From: Vibrio maritimus
Lineage (GTDB): Bacteria; Pseudomonadota; Gammaproteobacteria; Enterobacterales; Vibrionaceae
Direction of reading: 5' to 3'
DNA length: 64,000 nucleotides
Assembly: GCA_000755425.1 (NCBI GenBank)
Contig: BBMT01000008.1
Coordinates: 1 to 64,000 of the forward strand
Shown: positions 32,413 to 40,864 of the stretch, piece by piece
Numbering within the stretch: position 1 is the stretch's first letter
How the letters are laid out: each line of letters starts with the position of its first letter
The notes under the pieces: generated by a model
The model's database searches: none
Seen by the model: only the letters and a program-made list of their open reading frames with translations
Told to the model about the DNA's origin: nothing
Made by a program: the position numbers and the translations under genes

Positions 32413-33302
32413 TGAAAGTTATTACTACCTGCTCCGGTCATGTGCTAGGTCTACGGAATTGGAGCAGGTATCGTGATATGGCAAGTCAACCAAACCGCAG
32501 TTCGTTTTCTGCAAGTGCGCCCCAAGCCTCCACTGCGGCGTATAAAGCCGCCAATATATTACTGGTAGAAGACGACGATGATCTCGCTGACCTAGTTCAG
32601 ATGCATCTTAAATTTCAGGGGCATCAGGTCACGAGAGTGAGTTTGTGTGGGGAAGCGCGCCAACACTGCAGCGCTCAGCCTTTTGATCTTGTGATTCTCG
32701 ATAGAGGTCTGCCGGATGGTGACGGCATCGATGTATGCCACTCGCTGCGACGGGTAGAAGATTGGACGCCAGTGCTTATGTTGACTGCACGCGACAGTGA
32801 AATGGATAAAGTCGACGGTTTGGAAGCGGGTGTCGACGACTACATTACCAAGCCTTTTAGCGTCTTAGAGTTTCAGGCTAGAGTTCGGAATATTCTACGT
32901 CGCCAAACAAGACCTGGCTCCTCAGCGCAAGAGAGCGAACATAACGAGCTAGTATTTGGACCGCTAACAATTAGCCCAGAGCAGCACACGGTATCATTGC
33001 ATGGTAAAGCCATTGCACTTACCGCCACTGAATTTACATTGCTGCACTTTTTGGCCTCAAGACCTGGCAGGGTCTATAGCAAGGATGAATTGCTAGAGCA
33101 TGTTTGGCACACCAATCACACCGGTTATCACCATACAGTGTGTAGCACCATCAACAGGCTGCGCACTAAGCTGACAGTGCCCGATTCTACCCAGATGAGC
33201 ACTGACACAGAGGCTTCCGATAATTCACAACAAAGTAACCAACAAAGCTTTGTTCAGACGGTGTGGGGCGTTGGCTATAAGTTTCAATCGATTCGCGTGT
33301 GA
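32412..33302 (+). CDS. OmpR-family response regulator
   Basis: A response regulator of up to 296 residues. The receiver domain begins at about residue 48 (ANILLVEDDDDLADLVQMHL), with the phospho-aspartate in LVILDRGLPDGDG and the lysine in YITKPFS. The C-terminal winged helix (LTATEFTLLHFLASRPGRVYSKDELLEHVW, then STINRLRTKL and VWGVGYKF) is of the OmpR/PhoB type. The ATG at 32412 overlaps the spondin stop codon. An alternative ATG at 32478 would remove 22 weakly conserved residues. Partner kinase follows. The signal is unknown; the gene order makes the spondin proteins the obvious candidates for the output or sensing arm. Confidence 0.88.
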   Translation: MKVITTCSGHVLGLRNWSRYRDMASQPNRSSFSASAPQASTAAYKAANILLVEDDDDLADLVQMHLKFQGHQVTRVSLCGEARQHCSAQPFDLVILDRGLPDGDGIDVCHSLRRVEDWTPVLMLTARDSEMDKVDGLEAGVDDYITKPFSVLEFQARVRNILRRQTRPGSSAQESEHNELVFGPLTISPEQHTVSLHGKAIALTATEFTLLHFLASRPGRVYSKDELLEHVWHTNHTGYHHTVCSTINRLRTKLTVPDSTQMSTDTEASDNSQQSNQQSFVQTVWGVGYKFQSIRV

Positions 33303-33357
33303 CGGATTGGATGTGACGAGTTTAATGTGATCGAAGCTAAGTCCAAAGGGAGGTGGT

Positions 33358-34731
33358 ATGAGTTTCAAAATGCGCTTGGTGATTTTTACCAGTCTCTGGT
33401 TCTGCCTTATGACGGTGATCATTGCCGTTACGTATCATTGGCAGCGACAAACCATTGAGCACCGTACGACCCAAAGTCTGCACAAAGACTTAGCGGTACA
33501 TATGCGCGATGACAATCCACTGATGATTGGCACCGAATACAACCCCAAAGCGCTAAAATCGATATTTCACACCTTAATGCTCATCGGCCCTGATTTTGAG
33601 ATCTATTTTCTTGATGCCCAAGGGAATATTACTACTCATGCTGCGCCAGAAGGGGCTGATATCATGGGTACGATTGATATCGAACCGATACAGCGTTTTC
33701 TGTCAAATCAACCGTTTCCGATCCTTGGGCAAGACCCACGTCATCCAGGGGAAGACACGGTATTCTCAGTCGCCGCGATAGAGGAGTTTGGCTCTACCAT
33801 CGGCTACTTGTATGTGGTCATTGGCAGTACCAAACATTCAGCGATTGCCAAAGCACAAGTGGATACGCCCTACATCGCCTTAACGGGGTTGACGCTGCTG
33901 TCGATTCTAGGGTTTGCGTTAGGCGCTTATTGGTTGGTGAAACGCAGCCTGCTCACCCCGATTGAAAAAGTGACCATGAACTTGGAGCAGCAGGCCGAAC
34001 AGGACTTTCGCTTAAAGCCCGATTTTACCAAGCAGGTACCCGAGTTGGTGCCGATCGCGCATTCGTACCAGAAAATGGCAAAGCAGATCCAGCAGCAGTT
34101 TCTTCAACTTGAGTACCAAGCAAGTAGTCGCCGTGACACACTTGTGCAGCTCAGCCATGATTTAAAAACGCCACTCTCTAGCGTTTTGGGGTATTTGGAG
34201 ACCTGGAAGTTGCAACACCCCGGTTCTGACCCCTTGATTGAAGTGGCGTATCGCAATTGCGGTAAGCTGTCGGATCAGCTCTATTCACTGCTCGAAACCG
34301 CTAAAGCGGATTCTCATTTACCCAGTTATGAGTATCAGCCTGTTGAACTCAGTTCTTTGGTGACAGAGTGTGCCGAAACCATGTTGAGTCAATTTCAAAG
34401 GCGGCAGATAACACTCAATGTCGAAGTCGATAAAGGTATTAAAACCATAGGGGATAAGGGATTGCTGGAGCGGTTAGTGCTTAACTTGTTAGAGAATGCG
34501 TTGCGTCACAGTCCATCCGGTGCCAGCGTTGATTGCCAAGCCTATACCTCGCCAGATGGTCAAAGCATTCAATTTGTGTTTATCAACAAAGTAGAAGCCA
34601 GCGCTCCGAGCGGGTCATTGGGGATAGGCACGAGGATCGTTCAATCGATTTTGATGTTGCATCATAGCTACTTAGAAACCAGTGCAACGGATACTTTGTA
34701 TCAGCAGCGGTTTGCGCTAAGAGTGATGTAA
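33358..34731 (+). CDS. Sensor histidine kinase
   Basis: A 457-residue membrane kinase. TM1 covers about residues 6-26, a periplasmic sensor domain of about 140 residues follows, and TM2 is IALTGLTLLSILGFALGAYWLV. Then come a HAMP-like linker, the DHp box LVQLSHDLKTPLSSVLGYLE with the phospho-accepting His267, the N box LVLNLLENALRHSPSG and a short G box SGSLGIGTRIV. The ATP lid region is compact. GGGAGG precedes the ATG. It is encoded 55 bases after the response regulator, in the spondin operon. Confidence 0.88.
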   Translation: MSFKMRLVIFTSLWFCLMTVIIAVTYHWQRQTIEHRTTQSLHKDLAVHMRDDNPLMIGTEYNPKALKSIFHTLMLIGPDFEIYFLDAQGNITTHAAPEGADIMGTIDIEPIQRFLSNQPFPILGQDPRHPGEDTVFSVAAIEEFGSTIGYLYVVIGSTKHSAIAKAQVDTPYIALTGLTLLSILGFALGAYWLVKRSLLTPIEKVTMNLEQQAEQDFRLKPDFTKQVPELVPIAHSYQKMAKQIQQQFLQLEYQASSRRDTLVQLSHDLKTPLSSVLGYLETWKLQHPGSDPLIEVAYRNCGKLSDQLYSLLETAKADSHLPSYEYQPVELSSLVTECAETMLSQFQRRQITLNVEVDKGIKTIGDKGLLERLVLNLLENALRHSPSGASVDCQAYTSPDGQSIQFVFINKVEASAPSGSLGIGTRIVQSILMLHHSYLETSATDTLYQQRFALRVM

Positions 34732-34751
34732 ACCTAAGAGTGCTGTAAATA

Positions 34752-34778
34752 GGCTCCGAGCGTACTCGGAGCCATGTT
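34752..34778. terminator. Hairpin between the histidine kinase and rsgA genes
   Basis: A perfect 9-bp stem (GGCTCCGAG-CGTA-CTCGGAGCC) lies between convergent genes. The T content after it is low on both strands, so it may be a weak or protein-assisted terminator. Confidence 0.6.
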
Positions 34779-34803
34779 TGTTTAGGCTAAATAGTCTGAT
34801 TCG

Positions 34804-35859
34804 TTAGTAGCCTTTTTTACGATGGCGACTTTCAGACTGCACCGACTTGATGAACTTACCAAACTCTTTGGATTTGCTGCGTTTTTCTGCAAGTGAAGCA
34901 CTGTTTCTTGCTTGCTCGCGCTGCAGTTTGAAGTAGTTCTCCATTCGTCTCTCATCTAGTTCACCGGCTTCCAGAGCTTTGCGCACTGCACAGCCTGGTT
35001 CGTTGGTGTGCTGACAATCACTAAAACGGCACTGGTTTATCAGCGCTTCAACATCACTAAAGGTTTCGGCTAGGCCTTCTTCACTGGCCGTGAGCTGGAT
35101 TTCGCGCATTCCCGGTGTATCTAAAAGCAATCCACCTTTTGGCATTTTGTGCATTGAGCGAGACGTCGTGGTGTGGCGACCTTTACTGTCGTCTTCACGA
35201 ATGCCGCCTGTCGCCTGAGTTTGCGTTTGCATCAGTGTATTCACCAATGTCGACTTACCGACACCCGATGAACCCATAAATGCCACAGTTTGCCCCGTCC
35301 CGCACCATGATTGCAGTCCTTGAAGAGACTCTGAATCAAGTGCATTGACCGTTTCTATCATCAAAAATGGATCAAGGGATTGCACTTGCTGACGCTTGTC
35401 GTCGACATCGTCACACAAGTCGGCTTTGGTGAGTACGATGACTGCTTCTGCTTTGGCCTCGTTCACCAATGTCAGGTAGCGCTCGATGCGGCTTAGGTTA
35501 AAGTCATAGTTGAGTGAGCAGACGATGAACACGGTATCGACGTTTGCAGCAATGTACTGCTCTTCGATTTTTGAGCCTGGCGCTTTGCGGCTGAAGAGTG
35601 ACTTTCGCTCCAGCAAGCGAACAAAACCCTGTTGCTCATCAAGGAGTAGCCAGTCTCCCACCGTCATCGCTGGGTAGCTAATGTGGTGTTCAAGGTGAAA
35701 TTCTTGTTGCTCAGTACAAACGATATAACCGCTGCGATGATGAGCAATCACTCGGCCGAAAATAATGCCATCATACTCTTCTAGCGTGAGCTGTTGTTGA
35801 AAATAGGTTTTCCAGCCAAGTTCGTTGATCGCGATTGGATGGGTAAAAATAGAATGCAT
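34804..35859 (-). CDS. rsgA: RsgA-type ribosome small-subunit GTPase
   Basis: A 351-residue circularly permuted GTPase. An N-terminal OB fold comes first ([17 protein letters not shown]). The permuted order is G4 (VLTKADL), G1 ([16 protein letters not shown]), a switch segment with [14 protein letters not shown], and G3 ([10 protein letters not shown]). The zinc motif [16 protein letters not shown] and a basic C-terminus follow. RsgA proofreads maturation of the 30S subunit. Vibrio usually carries the main rsgA next to psd and orn, so this stand-alone copy is probably an additional paralogue. The upstream leader carries a peptide ORF and alternative hairpins, suggesting translational control. 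The Shine-Dalgarno TTAGGTA is weak and pairs with a sequence in the leader. Confidence 0.88.
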   Translation of the reverse strand: MHSIFTHPIAINELGWKTYFQQQLTLEEYDGIIFGRVIAHHRSGYIVCTEQQEFHLEHHISYPAMTVGDWLLLDEQQGFVRLLERKSLFSRKAPGSKIEEQYIAANVDTVFIVCSLNYDFNLSRIERYLTLVNEAKAEAVIVLTKADLCDDVDDKRQQVQSLDPFLMIETVNALDSESLQGLQSWCGTGQTVAFMGSSGVGKSTLVNTLMQTQTQATGGIREDDSKGRHTTTSRSMHKMPKGGLLLDTPGMREIQLTASEEGLAETFSDVEALINQCRFSDCQHTNEPGCAVRKALEAGELDERRMENYFKLQREQARNSASLAEKRSKSKEFGKFIKSVQSESRHRKKGY

Positions 35860-36005
35860 TGTTAGTACCTAAAATTTGGTCTTATTTTTTATAAGGGTCA
35901 GGTACTTACCGATGTAAGTGTGTGCAGGTTGCACAAGACCCCGGTTATGAACACCGGGCAAAGAAGGGAGAGGGTTAAGACACAGCGTGTATTGTTGTGT
36001 TTCGC
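35860..36005 (-). promoter_or_regulatory. Structured 5' leader of rsgA, candidate translational attenuator
   Basis: Read on the minus strand, the leader contains CCCGGT / ACCGGG (35940-35958) and then ACTTAC-ATCG-GTAAGT (35904-35919). Next comes GTACCT (35900-35905), which is complementary to AGGTAC at 35865-35870, the ribosome-binding region of rsgA. The GTAAGT arm and the GTACCT arm overlap by two bases, so the two pairings compete. No T run follows any stem, which argues for control of translation rather than transcription termination. Inference from sequence only. Confidence 0.5.
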
Positions 36006-36056
36006 TTAACCGTTAGTTTTAGCCAACTTTACCGGGTGGGTGTGAATAACAATCAT
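36006..36056 (-). CDS. 16-residue leader peptide upstream of rsgA
   Basis: An ATG at 36056 with a near-perfect ribosome-binding site (TAGGAGG, 6-base spacing) opens a 16-codon frame encoding MIVIHTHPVKLAKTNG, ending in TAA. The site is stronger than that of rsgA itself. The peptide lies about 145 bases ahead of rsgA, followed by competing hairpins, the classical layout of a leader peptide whose translation sets mRNA structure. It resembles no known leader that I can name. Confidence 0.5.
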   Translation of the reverse strand: MIVIHTHPVKLAKTNG

Positions 36057-36364
36057 GAAAATCCTCCTACTTGAAGCAAAAATTGAGATACCTAGGTTAG
36101 ATATAGACAATAAGCGCGAATAATACCACTAGCTTGTTCTATGGTCAGCAGAAAAGAGCGAGTTATGGTACCTCCGTTGTTAATGACTTTATCTGAGGAC
36201 ATAAGCGCGTTGAGTCGATTCTTCGTCAATCAAGGTCATTCGCCCATCGAAGAGTCCTGTAAAGGCGATATAACAGACTTATAATAAAAAAATAAACTGC
36301 AAACTATCATATAGTTAATGGTGTCAGTTACTACTTGGCACCTCCCTGTGCGCAGGCAAGTCAG

Positions 36365-36727
36365 TTAAACGTTGGGGGAGTTAGCTTGCCGAATGGGAAG
36401 CAGTCTACCCAGGTACATTTTGAATTTTTCCGCCAGAAACCGTTTTGCACGCTGCCTATCTTGATGCTTAGCGAGTTTATGATTTAGAGCGGCATACGCA
36501 TCTGCAATCGCATCCTGAAGACGTAGGTCGGTGCGCACGATACAAATGGCTCGCCCACACAGCTCTGCTTTCAAAACGACCTCATAGTCCCCAAATCCCC
36601 GGTGAAATAATACATCCACTGTGCTGTCGACAAGGTTTGGGTAGCTGTCCCACAAGTTTCTGCACTCGAGATCGAGCATCGACTGTATCAGGCCGGGTAC
36701 TGCAACTTTTTGAAGGTTAGTTTTCAT
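36365..36727 (-). CDS. HPF/RaiA-like small protein
   Basis: A 120-residue protein. The segment YEVVLKAELCGRAICIVRTDLRLQDAIADAYAALNHKLAKHQDRQRAK follows the pattern of the ribosome hibernation factor fold (HPF/RaiA): a beta-strand pair, a D-x-x-x-AI helix and a basic K-x-K-x-R tail. It lacks the usual N-terminal HPF opening and has a different N-terminus (MKTNLQKVAVPGLIQSMLDLECRNLW). It lies 73 bases after tolC on the same strand, in line with the RpoH-like sigma gene. Ribosome hibernation is suggested by the pattern only; treat it as HPF-like and of unknown function. Confidence 0.55.
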   Translation of the reverse strand: MKTNLQKVAVPGLIQSMLDLECRNLWDSYPNLVDSTVDVLFHRGFGDYEVVLKAELCGRAICIVRTDLRLQDAIADAYAALNHKLAKHQDRQRAKRFLAEKFKMYLGRLLPIRQANSPNV

Positions 36728-36800
36728 GATGAATTCTCATGTTACTTTGCGGATGGAGCAGAGCTCAAACCCGCATTAATATCTATGATGTCTTGTTCCG

Positions 36801-38072
36801 TCAGGTTCCCAATGCTTGTTTTAGCTGTACTTGCGACAAAATGTATTGATATCGAGCGTCCGCTAAGTTTTTGTTGGCCTGGTAGAGAGCTTGCGTGCTC
36901 TCTAGCACATCAACGATGGTTCGAGTGCCAACTTGAAATCCTTCCTCTGTTGCTGATAACGCGGATTTAGCGGAAACCACTGATTGTGTATAGGCCTTAA
37001 TTGAACCGATGGAAGAGCGAATATTGTTGTTATAGGCACGAACATCTTGTTGCACGCTTCTGTAGGTTGACTCCAGTGCCTGGCTGGCAGCGATGAATTG
37101 ATACTCCGCTTGTTTGCCTTCAGAAGTGATGCGACCGCCGGTATAAACGGGCAGTGCGATGGAGACGCCTAGGTTGAACTGGTTTTCATCGTCATCCATT
37201 TGTTGACCAGTGAGCGGATTGTTAGGCTCATTGTAATTTTTGGAATAGTTGTAGTCAGAGGTCAGCGAGATCGTTGGTAGATGATCAGATTGAGCGAGTG
37301 ATATTTGCTGCTTTGCGATGTCTTTTTGGATGCGATCAGCCAGTATCTCCAGGTTTTCACTGGTCGCTTTGGCAACCAACATTTCTGGCGTCTCTTTTGG
37401 CTCGCTGGCTGAAAACATCTGGGTATTGAGGATGGCCAGTTTGTCCGGTCTCACACCGGTGATTGCTCTTAGGTTCTCATACTCATTTTCGACACTATTT
37501 TGAGCTTGGATCTCTTGTGCTAGCACGTTGTCGTATTGCGCTTTAGCATCTTGTACATCAGTAATTGGAGCAATACCGACGTCAAAACGCTCTTCTGTTT
37601 GCTTGAGCTGCTTAGCGACGGCGGCTTTTTCTGCTTTGATGAAACCTAAGTTATCTTCCGCTTTGAGTACATCGAAATAAGCCTCAGTTACTTTATAAAT
37701 AACGGCTTGCTGAGTAGCAGCGTACTGGGCGTCGGATTCGCGAGCGCTCATCTCTGAGATATCAAGTGCAATCCAGCTGCTGCGGTCGTAAATGGACTGA
37801 GAAAGCCCTAGGTTGACATTGGTCGAGCTCCCATCACTGGTATGTCGATCGCTATCTTGGTACTGGTAGCCAGCAGTCAAATCGATCTGAGGTAAAAGCG
37901 CACTGCGGGTTGAGTTGATGGACTCAAATGCCGATTCTCTTTCTGCTGCGGCTTGGATAAGTTGAGGATCATTTTGCTTTGCTAGGTTATAGACCTCGCT
38001 AAGAGAGTCAGCCAGCACTGAAGGACTCAAGATAGCAAGCAGCAAGGGTGTTGTTGTCAGTATATATTTCAT
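36801..38072 (-). CDS. tolC: TolC-family outer membrane efflux protein
   Basis: A 423-residue outer-membrane factor with signal peptide MKYILTTTPLLLAILSPSVLA. Both OEP repeats are visible: LSEVYNLAKQNDPQLIQAAAERESA with AYFDVLKAEDNLGFIKAEKAAV in the first half, and ATSENLEILADRIQKDIAKQQI with GFQVGTRTIVDVLESTQALYQANKNLADARYQYI in the second. TolC trimers form the outer channel of RND and type I systems. It starts 34 bases after the RpoH-like sigma gene, so the two are probably one transcript. An RND pump lacking its own outer-membrane factor is encoded 6.6 kb away and could use it. It may be a paralogue of the housekeeping TolC. Confidence 0.88.
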   Translation of the reverse strand: MKYILTTTPLLLAILSPSVLADSLSEVYNLAKQNDPQLIQAAAERESAFESINSTRSALLPQIDLTAGYQYQDSDRHTSDGSSTNVNLGLSQSIYDRSSWIALDISEMSARESDAQYAATQQAVIYKVTEAYFDVLKAEDNLGFIKAEKAAVAKQLKQTEERFDVGIAPITDVQDAKAQYDNVLAQEIQAQNSVENEYENLRAITGVRPDKLAILNTQMFSASEPKETPEMLVAKATSENLEILADRIQKDIAKQQISLAQSDHLPTISLTSDYNYSKNYNEPNNPLTGQQMDDDENQFNLGVSIALPVYTGGRITSEGKQAEYQFIAASQALESTYRSVQQDVRAYNNNIRSSIGSIKAYTQSVVSAKSALSATEEGFQVGTRTIVDVLESTQALYQANKNLADARYQYILSQVQLKQALGT

Positions 38073-38106
38073 GGAGTTACCGTAATCTTCACGAGTTAAT
38101 TGGTGG

Positions 38107-38979
38107 CTAGGCTGCCGCAGCCATTGGGATATGACCTAATAGCGTTTTGAGTTTCGTTAGTGTGGCTATTTCTATTTGGCGAATTCGCTCGGAAGACAGC
38201 TGATGTTTTTCAGCAAGGTCTGCCAGCGTCACTTTTTCGTGGCTCAACCAGCGATGTAAAATAATGTCTCGGCTGCGCTTATCGAGTTTGTTCAACGCTA
38301 CGCGAAGCTCTGCGGATAAATGCTGATTCCAGTTGTCTCGTTCATGGGAGTCTGCAAAATCTTCTTGATAGCCACGGTATTTGCTGTCTTCGGTATAGGG
38401 GCTATGAAAGTCTTCATCGTGATGGTAGTTATCCATCTGTTTGTCTTTTTGGGAAAGTCGACCATCCATGGTGTAGACGTCTTTTACTTGGACTCGTAGT
38501 TCATCGGCGATTTTCTTAGCTTGCGTCTCATTGACCCAGCTCGCGTCTTGCTTGTATTTTTTGAGATTAAAGAAGAGTTTGCGCTGCTCTTTGGTCGTCG
38601 CAACCTTCACTATGCTCCAATTACGAATAATGAATTCGTTGATCTCTGACTTAATCCAGTGGATAGCAAACGATACGAGGCGGTTTCCTTTTTGTGGATT
38701 AAATCGTTTTATCGCTTTAATAAGCCCGACATTTCCAGCTTGGATTAGGTCGAGTATAGGTAGCCCATAACCAGCAAAGCCTCGAGCTATGTGAGCAACA
38801 TAACGTAGGTGGGGCAGTACTAGCGCATTGATAGATTGCTGGCATTTTTCAGAAAATACTTTGCTTGCGAGGGCTGTTTCTTTTTGTTCACTCAATAGAG
38901 GATATTTACTAATTGTGCCTAGGTACTGAGACAAGCTGTCGATGTTAGTACCGTTACTGTAGATGGATGAAGCTGACAT
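38107..38979 (-). CDS. RpoH-family alternative sigma factor (paralogue 1)
   Basis: A 290-residue group 3 sigma-70 factor of the heat-shock (RpoH) branch. Region 2 reads LPHLRYVAHIARGFAGYGLPILDLIQAGNVGLIKAIKRFNPQKGNRLVSFAIHWIKSEINEFIIRNWSIVKVATT. It is followed by the RpoH box QRKLFFNLKKYK, the diagnostic feature of RpoH proteins. Region 4.2 is VTLADLAEKHQLSSERIRQIEIATLTKLKTLL. It is not the housekeeping rpoH, which in gammaproteobacteria lies beside ftsEX. A second RpoH-like gene lies at 55532-56389. The middle segment (residues 180-215) is acidic and variable. Downstream are tolC and an HPF-like gene. Confidence 0.88.
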   Translation of the reverse strand: MSASSIYSNGTNIDSLSQYLGTISKYPLLSEQKETALASKVFSEKCQQSINALVLPHLRYVAHIARGFAGYGLPILDLIQAGNVGLIKAIKRFNPQKGNRLVSFAIHWIKSEINEFIIRNWSIVKVATTKEQRKLFFNLKKYKQDASWVNETQAKKIADELRVQVKDVYTMDGRLSQKDKQMDNYHHDEDFHSPYTEDSKYRGYQEDFADSHERDNWNQHLSAELRVALNKLDKRSRDIILHRWLSHEKVTLADLAEKHQLSSERIRQIEIATLTKLKTLLGHIPMAAAA

Positions 38980-39266
38980 TCTTTCTCCGAGTCGTTTTGG
39001 AATTTGGGAGCAGTTTATGTCAGTTAAAAATCCGAGTTATCATAGATAAATTAGACTCTGTACTATTAATTTTTTTTGCTTTAATACAATGTGTTAGATG
39101 CAATTTTATGGCCGTTTTATCCGCTCGTTATCTAGCGTTTTATACCGTTTTTATTCCATCCCTTTTCAAAATTAAATCCATTATCCAACCTTGATTTGTC
39201 GCTGATTTCTTTGATTTGCGTCGTGAGTATTGTGTAGCAAATTCACAAACACACTTGGACTAGAAA

Positions 39267-39671
39267 ATGAAAAAGTCAGCTTTAACACTCCTCATTGCGA
39301 TGACCGCATCCGCAAATGTTTTTGCACAAAACCTAATTATCGATACGAAAGGCATAGACCAAGAAAAGTACAGTGCCGACATGTACCAATGTGAGCAATT
39401 AAGTGAACAGGTACAACAGCAAGGTGTGCAAGGGGCAGGACGAACTACGGCTAAGCATATGGGACGTGCAGCAGCATTGGGTGCTGGTGCAGCGGCTATC
39501 GGTGGCGGCTCTGGAACTAAAGGCGCGGAAATTGGCGCTGGTATTGGTCTGGTGACGGGCGTTCTAGGGCATTCCGCTGAAAAAGATCAAGCCGCAGCTA
39601 ACTACGAAAATGAAAAAGACATGGTAATGCGCAACTGCATGAAAGAGCGCGGTTACACGATCCTTAATTAA
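39267..39671 (+). CDS. Exported glycine-zipper protein
   Basis: A 134-residue protein with signal peptide MKKSALTLLIAMTASANVFA. The core GRAAALGAGAAAIGGGSGTKGAEIGAGIGLVTGVLG is a glycine-zipper membrane segment of the YMGG/OmpA-associated kind. Two cysteines flank it (YQCEQL, MRNCMKERGY), with the C-terminal CMKERGY pattern common in envelope-stress small proteins. Glycine-zipper proteins associate with membranes; the function of this one is unknown. It is divergent from the sigma gene, with about 290 AT-rich bases between, and precedes an outer-membrane barrel gene. Confidence 0.75.
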   Translation: MKKSALTLLIAMTASANVFAQNLIIDTKGIDQEKYSADMYQCEQLSEQVQQQGVQGAGRTTAKHMGRAAALGAGAAAIGGGSGTKGAEIGAGIGLVTGVLGHSAEKDQAAANYENEKDMVMRNCMKERGYTILN

Positions 39672-39737
39672 TGCTCTGAGCGGCGGATGCTTTTCAACCA
39701 GAGTGACTTTCAAAGAGTATGTATCAGGGTAATAACA

Positions 39738-40796
39738 ATGAATAAGACAATACTGTTGCCGCTATTGGCCGCGTGCAGTGTACCGTTTGCTCATGCGAAT
39801 AATGAAGTAAGCGATAGCGATGCCGTTTTTCAGGCCTCTAGAGTGGAAATTAAACAAGCAAGACGCGCCGCGCGCAATGCGACTAAAACTGGCGATGTTA
39901 TTGCCACCAAAGAGATGTCAATGAACCAAAAGCTCGATAGAAAATGGGAGCATGCGTTGCCATTTTATGCACAGAATGCGATTGACCTTGGCTTTGACCT
40001 GCCGCTTCCATTCTCTTTGTCAATTATCCCTGTTTACACTCAACAAACATTGGGTTTTAGTAACCTAAACGTGAATGTAGGCGATAAGTCACTCGGAGAT
40101 GTTGTCGATTTGAACCAGGTTGACTTTGGTCATCCTGACGTTAATACCGCGACGTTGCAGCTCAGAGCCGCAGCATGGTTATTTCCTTTTATGCAAGTTG
40201 GCATGCATGTGGGGAGGTTTGAAGGTAACACTGATCTCAACGTGACGATTCCTGGTTCGGTTTTCCCGGGAACGCTGTCTGATGCGTTGGCTGGCTCTAA
40301 GGTAACGTGTAATCGCCGGCAAGATTATTGTGGTGACCGACTCTCTGGAGCACTGAATAACCTGCCTTCACTCGCGTTTTCGCCAGAGTATGAAGGTTGG
40401 AATTACGGTTTAACTACCAACTTTGTTGCGGGCTTTGGCGACTACTTTGGTGTATTGCCTATCAGTTATACCTGGTCAAAGACAGACGATGATCGCACAA
40501 CGAGTCAAACGCTGGTGGTTTCGCCTCGTGTTGGACGTTCATTCCGAATCGAAAACTGGGGTTTATTGAGCCCATATGTTGGTGTGTCGTATCTGTACAG
40601 TACGGGCACAACCAGTGAAACTGACGCACTCGGTATTAAGGGGCTTAGCTACAGTATTGACCAGCACAACGAAAATAGCTGGTCTGGGATTGTCGGTTTA
40701 AACTGGAATCTAGCGCGTAGCTATGGTGTGTCCGCCGAAGTTAATATGGGTGAGGGACGTAAGAGTGTCATGGGTATGCTGACCTATCGTTGGTAG
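39738..40796 (+). CDS. Outer-membrane beta-barrel protein of unknown function
   Basis: A 352-residue protein with signal peptide MNKTILLPLLAACSVPFAHA, then a charged linker (SRVEIKQARRAARNATKTG) and alternating amphipathic strands ending in the aromatic residue of TYRW. The terminal W matches the C-terminal aromatic signal for BAM-dependent insertion. Two cysteines (CNRRQDYC) probably form a disulphide loop. ATG 39738 with AGGG upstream is preferred to an earlier in-frame codon because the signal peptide starts there. I cannot name the family. It is followed by a strong terminator. Confidence 0.75.
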   Translation: MNKTILLPLLAACSVPFAHANNEVSDSDAVFQASRVEIKQARRAARNATKTGDVIATKEMSMNQKLDRKWEHALPFYAQNAIDLGFDLPLPFSLSIIPVYTQQTLGFSNLNVNVGDKSLGDVVDLNQVDFGHPDVNTATLQLRAAAWLFPFMQVGMHVGRFEGNTDLNVTIPGSVFPGTLSDALAGSKVTCNRRQDYCGDRLSGALNNLPSLAFSPEYEGWNYGLTTNFVAGFGDYFGVLPISYTWSKTDDDRTTSQTLVVSPRVGRSFRIENWGLLSPYVGVSYLYSTGTTSETDALGIKGLSYSIDQHNENSWSGIVGLNWNLARSYGVSAEVNMGEGRKSVMGMLTYRW

Positions 40797-40812
40797 AGAT
40801 GGTAGGACACTA

Positions 40813-40847
40813 AAAAAGCGTGTGGTCATTTTAACCACACGCTTTTT
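40813..40847. terminator. Bidirectional terminator
   Basis: A perfect 14-bp stem (AAAAAGCGTGTGGT / ACCACACGCTTTTT) separates the outer-membrane protein gene from the convergent CadC-like gene. Confidence 0.92.
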
Positions 40848-40864
40848 ATTGCAGTAAGTAAGGC

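Noticed and set aside
36141..36284. A 47-codon open frame on the plus strand between the rsgA leader and the HPF-like gene
   Set aside because: There is no ribosome-binding site before the ATG, and I recognise no family, so it is most likely chance.
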